Source: Psychrosphaera sp. B3R10
GTDB lineage: Bacteria > Pseudomonadota > Gammaproteobacteria > Enterobacterales > Alteromonadaceae
Assembly (NCBI RefSeq): GCF_018861025.1
Contig: NZ_JAHKQH010000041.1
Location: 1-64,000 of the forward strand
DNA: 64,000 bases
Direction: 5' to 3'
Below, piece by piece: positions 10,682 to 19,555 of this stretch. Every line of letters starts with the position of its first letter. The first letter of the stretch is position 1. Made by a program: the position numbers and the translations under genes. The notes beneath the pieces were generated by a model. That model was not told the origin of the DNA, ran no database searches, and saw only the letters and a list, made by a program, of their open reading frames with translations.

Positions 10682-11839
10682 ATGTACGGGAAATTAATCA
10701 CTAATATTTTAATATTTGTGAGTTTGATATTCGAAGTTATGGCTACGGAATTGCCTTCAAGTCCACAACAAGATATCTGCAAAGGCAGTGATGATACGGT
10801 CTCGTCGGTAAAAACTGAATCGAAAGAAAATACTAACGCTCCCAGTCCTCAATGCGTCAATCAATCACTACCTCCGCCGGTCGAAAATAAAACAGATAAA
10901 GATATAACCGAATTAGAAAAAGAGCTCGAAGAAAAACGACTAAAAGTATTGTTTGTCGATGTTAATACGGTGATGGAAACTGTCGGCGATACTATGGATT
11001 GGACGGCAAACTGGGTTGATGGTTATTTTGCAAATGGTAAGCCCGGTAGCGACAAAGCAAAAGCCTGGGGTCATGTTGTTATGGGCTGGGAACCACGTGA
11101 TGGTGAGTGGGGAAATTTTCCCGTTAAATTTAAAGTAAGAGCCAAACTTCCTAATCTAAAGGATCGTGTCGAACTAATTTTAACTGACGATGAGCAAGAT
11201 GATTTTAAAAATTTACCCTACGAATCTGTTCGTCCCGATGCGTACAAATCGAGTGAGCGTTCTTTAGGTGCCGCGATTCGTTTTCTACATTCAGTATCGG
11301 AGGATATCAGTACATCTTCTAGATTAGGGTGGGGTGACAACCAACTTTACGCCCGTTCGCAAATGTCCTATCGTAAGAAGTTTTTTAATGACAAAGTGTC
11401 ATTAACGCTGCAACCCTCTTTAGAATATTATGTGAGTGACGGTTGGGGTAGTCGCTTTCTAATCGACACTGGATTAGAAGTCAGTCCCATTAATGAACTA
11501 CGTTTAAACTATTCTATCCGTGACTTACAAACCTATGAAAGCCCAGAATGGCGTTCGGGTTTGTATTCAATTACGGCAGTGAGTGACAAGTCTGTCGTGA
11601 TCGTTGGCTTATCTTCGGTTGGTGTTGTAAAGCCCAAATACGCTCCGGAGTTTTACAAATTTAGTGTTCGTTACCGCAGAAAAGCTATCCGGAGTTGGAT
11701 ATTTTTTGAAGTCGAACCGTTCCTAGAGTTTAGTCGTGAACCGGATGTTGATAGTTTAGTCTCTAAGCATGGTTATACCGAATTCCAACGAGACATCGGC
11801 ATAACCCTTAGATTTGAAGTGCATTATGGATTTTTGTAA
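10682..11839 (+). CDS. Uncharacterised exported protein, probable outer-membrane beta-barrel
   Basis: No family recognised. From the ATG at 10682 the protein has a signal peptide (MYGKLITNILIFVSLIFEVMA), a Ser/Pro/Cys-rich linker with two cysteines, a short charged coiled segment (EKELEEKR) and about 280 residues of alternating beta-strand pattern rich in aromatic and charged residues, ending VHYGFL, which fits an outer-membrane barrel. An in-frame GTG at 10613 would add 23 residues before the signal and is less likely. The gene is on the plus strand between ubiB and tatA, two blocks that are adjacent on the same strand in many relatives, so it looks inserted. No terminator was seen between it and the convergent ubiB. 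Confidence 0.7.
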   Translation: MYGKLITNILIFVSLIFEVMATELPSSPQQDICKGSDDTVSSVKTESKENTNAPSPQCVNQSLPPPVENKTDKDITELEKELEEKRLKVLFVDVNTVMETVGDTMDWTANWVDGYFANGKPGSDKAKAWGHVVMGWEPRDGEWGNFPVKFKVRAKLPNLKDRVELILTDDEQDDFKNLPYESVRPDAYKSSERSLGAAIRFLHSVSEDISTSSRLGWGDNQLYARSQMSYRKKFFNDKVSLTLQPSLEYYVSDGWGSRFLIDTGLEVSPINELRLNYSIRDLQTYESPEWRSGLYSITAVSDKSVVIVGLSSVGVVKPKYAPEFYKFSVRYRRKAIRSWIFFEVEPFLEFSREPDVDSLVSKHGYTEFQRDIGITLRFEVHYGFL

Positions 11840-11856
11840 TGAATGATCTGCAATGA

Positions 11857-13515
11857 CTAGCGGTTTTTAATGAAAACCCGATAAGCAAAGTAGATAACTG
11901 CAAGGCCCAAAAATCCACTTAACCCAAACCACAGTTGATTGTCGAATTTGGCAAACAACGCTGTGAGTAACAAAGATAAACTCGATAGTGAAAATAACGT
12001 GAGGTCTTTCACAAATTGTTTGTGTCCATTTTGCGCTATCTGATATTCGCTAATGAGTTGTTGCTGTAATGTGGGTAACTGCTTAATGCTAGTTAAACTT
12101 GCGTGTACTAAATCTGGTAAACCTGGGGCCTTTTCAATCCAATAAGGCGCATTTGATTTAATTTGTTTCCACGCTGATTTAAAGCCAATTTGCTGATTAA
12201 CCCAGTCTTCTAAAAATGGTTTTGCGGTTTGCCACAAATCAAGTTGCGGATAAAGTTGTCTTCCTAGCCCTTCAACATACAACAGTGTTTTTTGCAGCAA
12301 TACGAGTTGTGGTTGTACTTCCATTTCAAACTGTCTTGCGGTGTCGAATAAACCGATTAACACTTGAGCAAAAGATATTTGGTCCAGAGGTTTATTAAAG
12401 ATAGGTTCGCAAACCGTGCGTATTGCCATCTCAAATTGTTCGACATTCACATGCGCTGGAACCCAGCCAGATTCAACATGCAATTGAGCAACTTTTAGAT
12501 AATCACGGTTAAAAAATGCGACAAAATTTTCAGCAAGATAGCGTTTGTCACCAGAATTTAAGGTGCCCATGATCCCAAAGTCGATTCCGATGTATTGTGG
12601 ATTTTCAGGAGTTGTCTCAGCAACAAAAATATTACCAGGGTGCATATCGGCATGGAAAAAACTGTCCCGAAACACCTGAGTAAAAAATACGCTCACGCCT
12701 TTTTCTGCAAGTCGTTTTAAATCTGTATTTTGGCTTTTTAGTCGCTCAACATCAGAGACAGGGATGCCATAAATACGCTCCATAACCAGCATGTTTTTAC
12801 GGCAATGTTCACTGTAAATTTCTGGAATATAGAGGTCATCAGATTGTTCAAAATTTCGTTTTAATTGCTGACCATTTGCGGCTTCTTGCGCGAGGTTTAA
12901 TTCACTATGTATGGTTTTTTCGTATTCTTCTATGACTTCTAAAGGGCGTAAACGAACGCCGTCTTTTAAATAACGTTTAACAAGACCCGCAGCGAGTTTC
13001 ATTAAGCTAATATCGGCTTCAATTTGCTGCGTAATACCGGGTCTAATGACCTTTATTACAATATCTTTTGGCTGTTGGTCAACGAGTAGTGTTGCGGCAT
13101 GAACCTGAGCAATAGACGCTGTTGCTAACGGTGTGGTTTCAAAGGTTTCAAAGCGTTGGTGGATATCGTCGATGCCAAGTGCCTGACAAATGATGTGTTT
13201 TGCTTGTTCGCCGTCAAAGGGAGCGATTTGATCCTGCAGTTTTGATAACTCAACACTAAATTCGTCAGACAATAAATCTTTGCGAGTGGATAACATTTGC
13301 CCAAGCTTAATCCAAACTGGGCCAAGAGATTCAAGGGCCAGTCTAATATTGTATGCGTTGGCTGATTTTTGTTTGGTTTTTGGATACCAGAAAAACACCA
13401 AAAGAATTAGCTTGATATACCAAGGACGGAGATGCTTTGGAATGCCGCTAAACAAGCGATAGTACAAAGCGGTATGGAATATAAATGCCAAGCGGCTTAA
13501 GTTCGAGAGTTTCAA
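11857..13515 (-). CDS. ubiB: UbiB, ABC1/ADCK-type atypical kinase for ubiquinone synthesis
   Basis: Membrane-associated atypical kinase/ATPase needed for coenzyme Q biosynthesis. The KxGQ-type motif of the ABC1 family ([15 protein letters not shown], about 68-82), the alanine-rich loop [10 protein letters not shown], the catalytic region [12 protein letters not shown] and DFG-like IGIDFGIMG are all visible. Two transmembrane helices close the 552-residue protein, as in E. coli UbiB. It overlaps ubiJ by 4 bases (ATGA), giving the operon ubiE-ubiJ-ubiB. Confidence 0.95.
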   Translation of the reverse strand: MKLSNLSRLAFIFHTALYYRLFSGIPKHLRPWYIKLILLVFFWYPKTKQKSANAYNIRLALESLGPVWIKLGQMLSTRKDLLSDEFSVELSKLQDQIAPFDGEQAKHIICQALGIDDIHQRFETFETTPLATASIAQVHAATLLVDQQPKDIVIKVIRPGITQQIEADISLMKLAAGLVKRYLKDGVRLRPLEVIEEYEKTIHSELNLAQEAANGQQLKRNFEQSDDLYIPEIYSEHCRKNMLVMERIYGIPVSDVERLKSQNTDLKRLAEKGVSVFFTQVFRDSFFHADMHPGNIFVAETTPENPQYIGIDFGIMGTLNSGDKRYLAENFVAFFNRDYLKVAQLHVESGWVPAHVNVEQFEMAIRTVCEPIFNKPLDQISFAQVLIGLFDTARQFEMEVQPQLVLLQKTLLYVEGLGRQLYPQLDLWQTAKPFLEDWVNQQIGFKSAWKQIKSNAPYWIEKAPGLPDLVHASLTSIKQLPTLQQQLISEYQIAQNGHKQFVKDLTLFSLSSLSLLLTALFAKFDNQLWFGLSGFLGLAVIYFAYRVFIKNR

Positions 13516-14114
13516 ACTGACTTCCTAAATTGAGTGAACATTGAGAATAAACGCTCAGTTTGAGCATGCAAGTTGTCGACGTCTTCAATAAATTGGTTTA
13601 TTTCAATGTTATCTGGCGTGACTTTGAGTTCGTCGGTCAAGGCGGAAGCAACTGTGTAATCAATATCGGCAAGCTTGCGGGCAAGTAATTGGTTTAATTT
13701 TATGATGACGCTTGCAATACGGTGTGCAAGTGCATCACCTAAATACGTCGACAACCACTCTTGCCAATCTATGTTGCTTTCAATTAACAAATTTGAATAG
13801 GCCTGTGCAATTCCAAGGTCGCCCTCAAGTTCGAGTTCATCCGATTTGATGAGTTTGGTCAGCACCGAGGCATCGGATAACGATTTTAATTTATCGAATT
13901 TTGTACGGACGGTGCAGTCGCTACCTTCAGCATTGGTCATTAACTTAATTTGGTTATTAATGACCAACAAACTCAGTGACAGTTTTAAATCGGTTAACGT
14001 GACAGTGAATTTTTTGTTTTCTAACTTAGCCAGTTTTTGCTTTGCATTGTAGTCGTAACCGAGTGCTTCGTTCAGCGCCGGTTCAATAATCATAAAGGCA
14101 GCATTTAACAGCAT
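13512..14114 (-). CDS. ubiJ: Ubiquinone biosynthesis accessory factor UbiJ
   Basis: A 200-residue SCP2-like lipid-binding protein that scaffolds the soluble Ubi complex with UbiK. The N-terminal SCP2-type domain (about 1-110) has [15 protein letters not shown], followed by a helical C-terminal part with LHAQTERLF. It lies between ubiE (2-base gap) and ubiB (4-base overlap), the conserved order. The sequence family is weakly conserved, so position is a large part of this call. Confidence 0.9.
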   Translation of the reverse strand: MLLNAAFMIIEPALNEALGYDYNAKQKLAKLENKKFTVTLTDLKLSLSLLVINNQIKLMTNAEGSDCTVRTKFDKLKSLSDASVLTKLIKSDELELEGDLGIAQAYSNLLIESNIDWQEWLSTYLGDALAHRIASVIIKLNQLLARKLADIDYTVASALTDELKVTPDNIEINQFIEDVDNLHAQTERLFSMFTQFRKSV

Positions 14115-14116
14115 AG

Positions 14117-14878
14117 TTAGAATTTAAATCCTTTGTGTAACGCGACAATACCGCCGGTTAGGTTAGAATAGTTAACTTGGTCAAAGCCCGCGCTCTGCAT
14201 CATCGTTTTAAGTGTTTCTTGATCCGGGTGCATTCGAATCGACTCAGATAGGTACAAATAGCTTTCTTTGTCATTGGCAATTAATTGGCCAACGTTAGGT
14301 AATATGTTAAACGAATAAAAGTCATATACCTTGCTTAACCACTCTTGGTTTGGCTTAGAGAACTCAAGTACTAATAATCGTCCACCAGGCTTTAATACGC
14401 GATAAATCGATTTAAGCGCTGCGTCTTTGTCAGTTACGTTACGTAAACCAAATGCAATAGTAACAATGTCGAATGTATTGTCGGCGAATGGTAATGCCTC
14501 TGCATTTGCTTGAATGTATTCTACGTTGCCAACAACGCCTAAGTTTTCAAGCTTTTCACGACCTACTTTTATCATTGAGTCGTTTATGTCGGCTAAAACG
14601 ACTTGACCGTTTTCACCAACGATTTCGCTAAATTTACGCGTTAAGTCACCAGTACCACCGGCTAAATCGAGTACCTTGTTTCCGGGGCGCACTGCACTAG
14701 CATCAATTGTAAAGCGCTTCCAAACCCGATGAATTCCCATCGACATTAAATCGTTCATAATGTCGTATTTCGCCGCGACAGAATGAAAAACATTTGCGAC
14801 TAGGTTTTGTTTGTCATTTTTGTCTACAGTTTGGTAACCAAAATGGGTTTTTTCTTCGGATTTAAATTCTGAGGTCAT
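14117..14878 (-). CDS. ubiE: Demethylmenaquinone/2-methoxy-6-polyprenyl-benzoquinol methyltransferase
   Basis: SAM-dependent C-methyltransferase of ubiquinone and menaquinone synthesis. The SAM-binding motif [12 protein letters not shown] is near residue 70, with post-motifs [14 protein letters not shown] and [13 protein letters not shown]; the N-terminal signature [11 protein letters not shown] and length (253) match UbiE. First gene of the ubiE-ubiJ-ubiB unit. Confidence 0.97.
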   Translation of the reverse strand: MTSEFKSEEKTHFGYQTVDKNDKQNLVANVFHSVAAKYDIMNDLMSMGIHRVWKRFTIDASAVRPGNKVLDLAGGTGDLTRKFSEIVGENGQVVLADINDSMIKVGREKLENLGVVGNVEYIQANAEALPFADNTFDIVTIAFGLRNVTDKDAALKSIYRVLKPGGRLLVLEFSKPNQEWLSKVYDFYSFNILPNVGQLIANDKESYLYLSESIRMHPDQETLKTMMQSAGFDQVNYSNLTGGIVALHKGFKF

Positions 14879-15034
14879 TGATTTTTGCGTACTGTTTTAA
14901 TTGAATGAAGCTAGTTTACTGAATTGTGTAGGCGAAACCAAAGAAAAAATCAGAATATCGAATTGTAGAATACTTAACCAAATCTAATTTCTTTGCTAGA
15001 CTGACAAAATAATAACAATAAAAAAAAGCACCTT

Positions 15035-15538
15035 ATGCGCATACTTATTTTTATCGTGTCATTGATTTACACCATGAACCTTGCCGATGCCAGTCAGCAA
15101 GCGCTTTTGCGTGTTCAGTGGCAACAATTAGAATTGCAAAAACACACTTTAGATAAAAATCAAAAACTCAGTCGAGTTCAGGCGCTGACTGCTCAAATTC
15201 AATCCAATAACTTAAATGCTACTCATGTTTCGCAACTCTATAACGATGTTTTTGAAACGGGAACGGCGAATGACGCTGAATTAGCATTTATGAAATGGTC
15301 GATGTTATCTCAACTAGGCTTTGACTCATCTGCTTTTCGGTTGGTCTATTTAAATCAAAATAATCATAATCAAGTAGCCTTATTATTTAACAGTAGTGAT
15401 GGCGCTCGTATTTTGCTTCGTGACCAAGTATTAGATAAAGCTGAATTTAATGAACATTTAAATTTACAACACTTGTCGGTGGTATCTGTAATCGACCCTG
15501 CGTCGGTGCATTTTAGTCGTGCTGGAACTCGAATTTAA
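15035..15538 (+). CDS. LapG-like periplasmic protein lacking the catalytic cysteine
   Basis: A 167-residue protein with a signal peptide ending ADA/SQ near residue 20. The mature part follows the layout of LapG-type transglutaminase-like proteases (BTLCP): a helical start with WQQLELQKHTLD and QKLSRVQAL, then GTANDAELAFMKWSML with QLGFDSSAFRLVYL, where LapG has a GDCEDFSIAKY motif and LRELGxPxxxLRLVYV. By this alignment the nucleophilic Cys is replaced, and the whole protein contains no Cys. The His position reads NQVALLF where LapG has HMVL, and the Asp region reads LLRDQVL. It is therefore predicted to be proteolytically dead. A LapD-like gene starts 48 bases downstream, which supports the family call. 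The alignment is from memory, so the alternative is an unrelated small periplasmic partner of that receptor. Confidence 0.65.
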   Translation: MRILIFIVSLIYTMNLADASQQALLRVQWQQLELQKHTLDKNQKLSRVQALTAQIQSNNLNATHVSQLYNDVFETGTANDAELAFMKWSMLSQLGFDSSAFRLVYLNQNNHNQVALLFNSSDGARILLRDQVLDKAEFNEHLNLQHLSVVSVIDPASVHFSRAGTRI

Positions 15539-15586
15539 TAGTGAATTGTCGCTGAATTGTTATTTGTGATCTTTTGAGGTGTTGAA

Positions 15587-17527
15587 TTGAAACTTTCCCG
15601 TCAGCTGTTTGTAATCCACAGTTTAATTATTACCCTCTTAGTCGCCGGATACGCGTGGCTTTCTTTGTTAAACGTAAGGCAACTTACGGTGCAAGAGTTA
15701 GTGAATCAATCGAATACTGCTGCCCAATATTTATCTGACCCCCTCCATTTGGCGTTAATGTCTGCAAACCAAGAACTCTATCAAGCCAAAATAGACAGTT
15801 TTTATGATGCGGGGAATTATTCACGTATTAGTTTGTTTGCAGCGGATGCCACTAAATCCGTTTTATATCAACGTACTGATCTCAGCGCTACCGCGGGGGT
15901 GCCGCTTTGGTTCCAAACGATATTGCCACTAGAAGTTATAATGGGAAGCCAAGAACTGTATCGCGGTATTGATAAAATTGGCGAGTTGGAAGTTGAAATA
16001 CATCCATATGCGTTTTATCAGTTTATTTGGCGACAGTTTACCGACATGTTATCTATTACTATTTTTGTCGGACTTATCGCATGGGCTTTAGGGCTCGCTC
16101 TTTTTAATATTGTATTGCGCCCCATTAGCGCGGTTCAACGCCAGGCGGCAGCTGTTGCTAATAAACATTATCCACAAATAGAAACTCGGTCAGGTATTGC
16201 TGAGTTTGAGCAGTTGATTCAAGCCCACAATGATATGACCAAACAAATTAAAATTTTGTTTGATACGCAACAGGAACGGATGGATGAACTCAAACATAGC
16301 GTTTATCACGATACCGTGTCGGGATTACCTAACCGCGAATACTTTAACTCTGCCATAACCGATGTGATTAACACAGAAAATGACAAGGTTCATTGCGGCT
16401 TGGTGGTCGTGCATTTAACTAATTTGGGTAAGTTGAAACTCGAACAGGGTTTTCCTACCTATAAAACGGTACTTGAATTTGTAAAAAATAGCGTCGAACG
16501 AACCCATGGTTTAGGCAAAAACATTCAATTATTTCAATTGAACGAACAAGAAATGGGCGTTTTGTTATTGCATTTTGGGGCGCAGGAAATTGTTGATTTT
16601 ACCAAAGACATTGCAAAGCAGATGGTCGATTGCACGCCTTTAAAAATATACGGCGGTGCCGTTTTAGGTGCAGTTGAGCTCTTAGAAACGGATACCAACA
16701 AATCACTGTTAAAACGAGTTGATACTGCGCTTAAACATGCGATTACCCAAGGTAAACGGTTTTATGTTGATAGCTCCGTTGTTAATGAGGCGGGCTCAAC
16801 GGTTTATGGTTCTAAAGGAGAGTTATTAGCAGCGATGGAAACAGCACGAGTTGAGTTCTTTCTTCAACCTGTAGTTTCCACCAGTCAAAATACCTTGTTG
16901 TTTACCGAGCTATATACGAAGTTGACGGTCAACGATCAGCCTGTTTCACTTGGTACTGTTATTACAATGGCTGAAAAATTTGATGTAACTGCAGTGCTTG
17001 ACCAACGGATCTTAGAAGAACTTCATAAACATTTTTTATTTGGCGCTGTCGCGGGCAAAATTTCTATCAATGTATCGGCATTTTCACTTAAGTCCGAAGA
17101 GTTTATGAAATGGTTAGTGGAAATGTTAGAAAGCTCACCGGGGTTGGCTAATAATTTGATCATGGAATTTGATGAAATAGATTTGTCTCACTGCCAAACT
17201 GCGCGCGAAGCCAGTTTTAGAATCGCCAATATGGGGGTGCAAATTGCAATCGACCACTTTGGTCGTGGCTCAAGTAGTTTGGCGAGATTTTCTGATATGA
17301 AAGTTCATTGGCTAAAACTCGATAGCCGGTATATTAACCATGAAGACTCGTCGGCAAACAAAGACTACTTAAGTATGATTTGTGATCTCGTTGATAAACT
17401 AGGTGTTAATGCGGTTATTCCTAATATAGAAACTCATACACAGCTAGACTTAGCAAAAGAAGTAGGTGCATACGGCGTTCAAGGATTCTTAATAGCAAAA
17501 CCACTGTCAATTTATGAGCAAATCTAA
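15587..17527 (+). CDS. LapD-like inside-out c-di-GMP receptor with degenerate GGDEF and EAL domains
   Basis: A 646-residue inner-membrane protein: TM1 (about 8-28), periplasmic LapD/MoxY-type domain (about 29-150; FYDAGNYSRISLF, GVPLWF, LEVEIHP match LapD), TM2 (about 151-173), HAMP, GGDEF-like domain without GGDEF (LNEQEMGVLL), and an EAL-like domain whose EAL reads TEL and whose second catalytic Asp is His (AIDHFGRGSSSL). Residues typical of c-di-GMP binding (QP, SINVS, WLKLD, VQGF) remain, so it probably binds and does not cleave c-di-GMP. Position 128 is Ile in LYRGIDK where Pseudomonas LapD has Trp125 (SRGWEQ), the residue that anchors LapG. The start is TTG, with GAGGT six bases upstream. 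It probably forms an operon with the LapG-like gene. Confidence 0.85.
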   Translation: MKLSRQLFVIHSLIITLLVAGYAWLSLLNVRQLTVQELVNQSNTAAQYLSDPLHLALMSANQELYQAKIDSFYDAGNYSRISLFAADATKSVLYQRTDLSATAGVPLWFQTILPLEVIMGSQELYRGIDKIGELEVEIHPYAFYQFIWRQFTDMLSITIFVGLIAWALGLALFNIVLRPISAVQRQAAAVANKHYPQIETRSGIAEFEQLIQAHNDMTKQIKILFDTQQERMDELKHSVYHDTVSGLPNREYFNSAITDVINTENDKVHCGLVVVHLTNLGKLKLEQGFPTYKTVLEFVKNSVERTHGLGKNIQLFQLNEQEMGVLLLHFGAQEIVDFTKDIAKQMVDCTPLKIYGGAVLGAVELLETDTNKSLLKRVDTALKHAITQGKRFYVDSSVVNEAGSTVYGSKGELLAAMETARVEFFLQPVVSTSQNTLLFTELYTKLTVNDQPVSLGTVITMAEKFDVTAVLDQRILEELHKHFLFGAVAGKISINVSAFSLKSEEFMKWLVEMLESSPGLANNLIMEFDEIDLSHCQTAREASFRIANMGVQIAIDHFGRGSSSLARFSDMKVHWLKLDSRYINHEDSSANKDYLSMICDLVDKLGVNAVIPNIETHTQLDLAKEVGAYGVQGFLIAKPLSIYEQI

Positions 17528-17624
17528 TTTGCAAGGTTTAGTAACCTGTATCCCATTTTGAGAAGGGGAGACAATAATTTAGTGCAGCAGTACTCTTAGG
17601 GCTATAAAATCGCTGTGTCGTTTA

Positions 17625-18632
17625 CTAGCTGTCGGTAAATACTCGATTTCGTCCGGTTGCCTTAGCCATTCTCATTGCCGATGTGGCTTTTTGTAACGTA
17701 CCTTCAATTCCGATTTTAGGATTATATGATGTTACACCGAGGGAAACGGTAACTTTGGGTAATCGTTGACGGTTTTTAGCATTAACAAATTGTAATTTTT
17801 CTACGCCTTGGCGCACTTTTTCGGCAATCTCACCTGCAGTATGTACATCAGCCTCAGGGATCATGATCAAAAATTCTTCACCACCGGTGCGAACCGGCAA
17901 GCCGCTATCCGCGACGTAACTTTTAACTTTCTGAGCAACTTTAGATAAAATTACGTTTCCTATCGTGACACCGTAGTTATCATTAAATTGTTTAAAGTGA
18001 TCGAGGTTTATGGCAATCGCCGCGATGTTTTGAACATCGTTACTGACCCACATGTCGACAGTTTGGTTTAAAACCGAGCGATTAAATAGTCCAGTAAGTT
18101 GGTCGATTTGTTTACTTTCTTCATACTCATCTATTTGTTGTTGAAGTTCCGCTGTTTTCGCCTGTGCTTGGCGTAACGCTTTCAACAATACGGTCTGAGA
18201 ATTTTTCATCGAGGAAGAAATCTTAATGAGTCGGTCGATGACCTGTTTCGACAACGTTGTGTCTTCACGGTCTAACATCGACATGCCTTCATCTAATATA
18301 GAGATATAGTTCGACGTGTCTTTATGTGCTTTTGTTGCATGTTTTTGCGTGGTGGATACGACATTGTGAACATCATCAACAATGGCTTCTTGCTTGGCGT
18401 CTTGTTGTAAAATGAAGTCTTTGTACAATGACTCCATCAAAAATGAATCTATGGTTTTGCCGGCCTTTAAATCACGGTCTAATGTTTTTGAAATGTCCTT
18501 ATTTGTTTCAGCCATATACTCATATACAACCCCATAATTTATGGGATTGGCTGGCAAACGATGTTGTTTCAAAAAACCTAACGTTTTTTGTAACATGCCG
18601 TCAGCTTGCTCTATGGTATCAAGGTATTTCAT
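17625..18632 (-). CDS. Soluble diguanylate cyclase (GGDEF)
   Basis: A 335-residue protein without signal or membrane helix. The N-terminal ~165 residues are helical and charged, ending in a predicted coiled coil (ALRQAQAKTAELQQQIDEYEE). The GGDEF domain has GGEEF near residue 248. The residues at the inhibitory-site position read ADSG, so the RxxD I-site is absent and product inhibition is not expected. It converges on the LapD-like receptor and could supply its ligand, which is inference from position only. Confidence 0.9.
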   Translation of the reverse strand: MKYLDTIEQADGMLQKTLGFLKQHRLPANPINYGVVYEYMAETNKDISKTLDRDLKAGKTIDSFLMESLYKDFILQQDAKQEAIVDDVHNVVSTTQKHATKAHKDTSNYISILDEGMSMLDREDTTLSKQVIDRLIKISSSMKNSQTVLLKALRQAQAKTAELQQQIDEYEESKQIDQLTGLFNRSVLNQTVDMWVSNDVQNIAAIAINLDHFKQFNDNYGVTIGNVILSKVAQKVKSYVADSGLPVRTGGEEFLIMIPEADVHTAGEIAEKVRQGVEKLQFVNAKNRQRLPKVTVSLGVTSYNPKIGIEGTLQKATSAMRMAKATGRNRVFTDS

Positions 18633-18816
18633 GCCGCACAGACTCCAGGGCGATTTTCAACGCAAATAAAACTTGGACACATTGTACTGCTGCGCTACGG
18701 ATAAGCAACAAGAACAAAATGTGATTATCGTGTTGTAAATTCACAACAGGGTTAATGAACATTCCCTTATATTCATGTTATAAACTAAGATTCTTTTATT
18801 TTAAGGTCAAGAAAAT

Positions 18817-18860
18817 ACTGTAATATTTACTGATGGACAGCAAAAGTGAACGATTACAGT
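18817..18860. promoter_or_regulatory. Candidate operator: inverted ACTGTAAT/ATTACAGT upstream of the tetR-family gene
   Basis: ACTGTAAT at 18817-18824 and ATTACAGT at 18853-18860 are perfect inverted 8-mers centred 36 bases apart, just upstream of the TetR-family start at 18882. They could be half-sites for autoregulation. The arms are short and the spacing is wide, so this is a weak call. Confidence 0.25.
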
Positions 18861-18881
18861 AAGTAAATTTAGGTCATACGA

Positions 18882-19550
18882 ATGGAAATGAAAAAAGCAA
18901 AAAGCCAGCAGCAAAAACTTGATCGAACAAATAGCATCATTGATGCCGCCGAGCAGTTATTTAAAACTAACAAAGGTGAACTGCCTTCTGCCAGTCAAAT
19001 CGCTACCGCTGCAGGCATTGCCAAAGGTACGGTCTATATCTATTTTACGAGTAAAGAAGCTATCTTTTTAACGCTTCTTGAGCGCCATATTCAAAAGTGG
19101 TTACAGGATATTGCTCGTAAAATGCAACAATTTGAAGAAAACAACTTAGATGATATTTGTCAATTTTTGTTGGAGTACTGGCAGCAAGAACCGACCCTAG
19201 GTCAGTTGTATCGAATTAGTGACGCTATGTTAGAGCCAAAGGTTGATGACAAATTTCATTTTGGATTTCAAACTCGTAAAGTAAATGAATTTAAACGCTT
19301 AGTCCCTACTTTTAAAGAACTCAATCCGGATGTCACGGCAAAAGAATGGAATGCCTTGTTGCAACGTAGCTTGGCATTAATTGCTACCGCTTGGGTTTTA
19401 TCAAAACCTCATAGTGATCTTGGGGCTGATAAACATGACTTCACAAAACTTGCGACGAGTCTATTAACTCCGTTTTGGGATGCAACATTAAGTAAAGTAG
19501 TGACTCTGGAAAAACCAAAATCCGGATGGCGTAAACTATTAGGGAATTAA
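18882..19550 (+). CDS. TetR/AcrR-family transcriptional regulator
   Basis: A 222-residue one-component regulator. The N-terminal DNA-binding domain (about 12-62) shows the TetR helix-turn-helix with IAKGTVYIYFTSKEAIF; the rest is a helical ligand/dimer domain without a named family. It is the first gene of a packed unit: the DUF885 lipoprotein starts 6 bases after its stop, then the K+ channel and tesB. It probably controls this unit and itself. The ligand is unknown; the tesB neighbour makes an acyl-CoA or fatty-acid-like ligand one possibility, but this is a guess. Confidence 0.9.
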   Translation: MEMKKAKSQQQKLDRTNSIIDAAEQLFKTNKGELPSASQIATAAGIAKGTVYIYFTSKEAIFLTLLERHIQKWLQDIARKMQQFEENNLDDICQFLLEYWQQEPTLGQLYRISDAMLEPKVDDKFHFGFQTRKVNEFKRLVPTFKELNPDVTAKEWNALLQRSLALIATAWVLSKPHSDLGADKHDFTKLATSLLTPFWDATLSKVVTLEKPKSGWRKLLGN

Positions 19551-19555
19551 GTGAA

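Noticed and set aside
15035-15538. LapG-like gene as a sequencing-error pseudogene
   Set aside because: The frame is open from signal peptide to stop with no frameshift, and the catalytic positions are replaced by clean substitutions.
15587-17527. LapD-like protein as an active cyclase/phosphodiesterase
   Set aside because: Both GGDEF and EAL signature residues are missing, so enzymatic activity is not expected.
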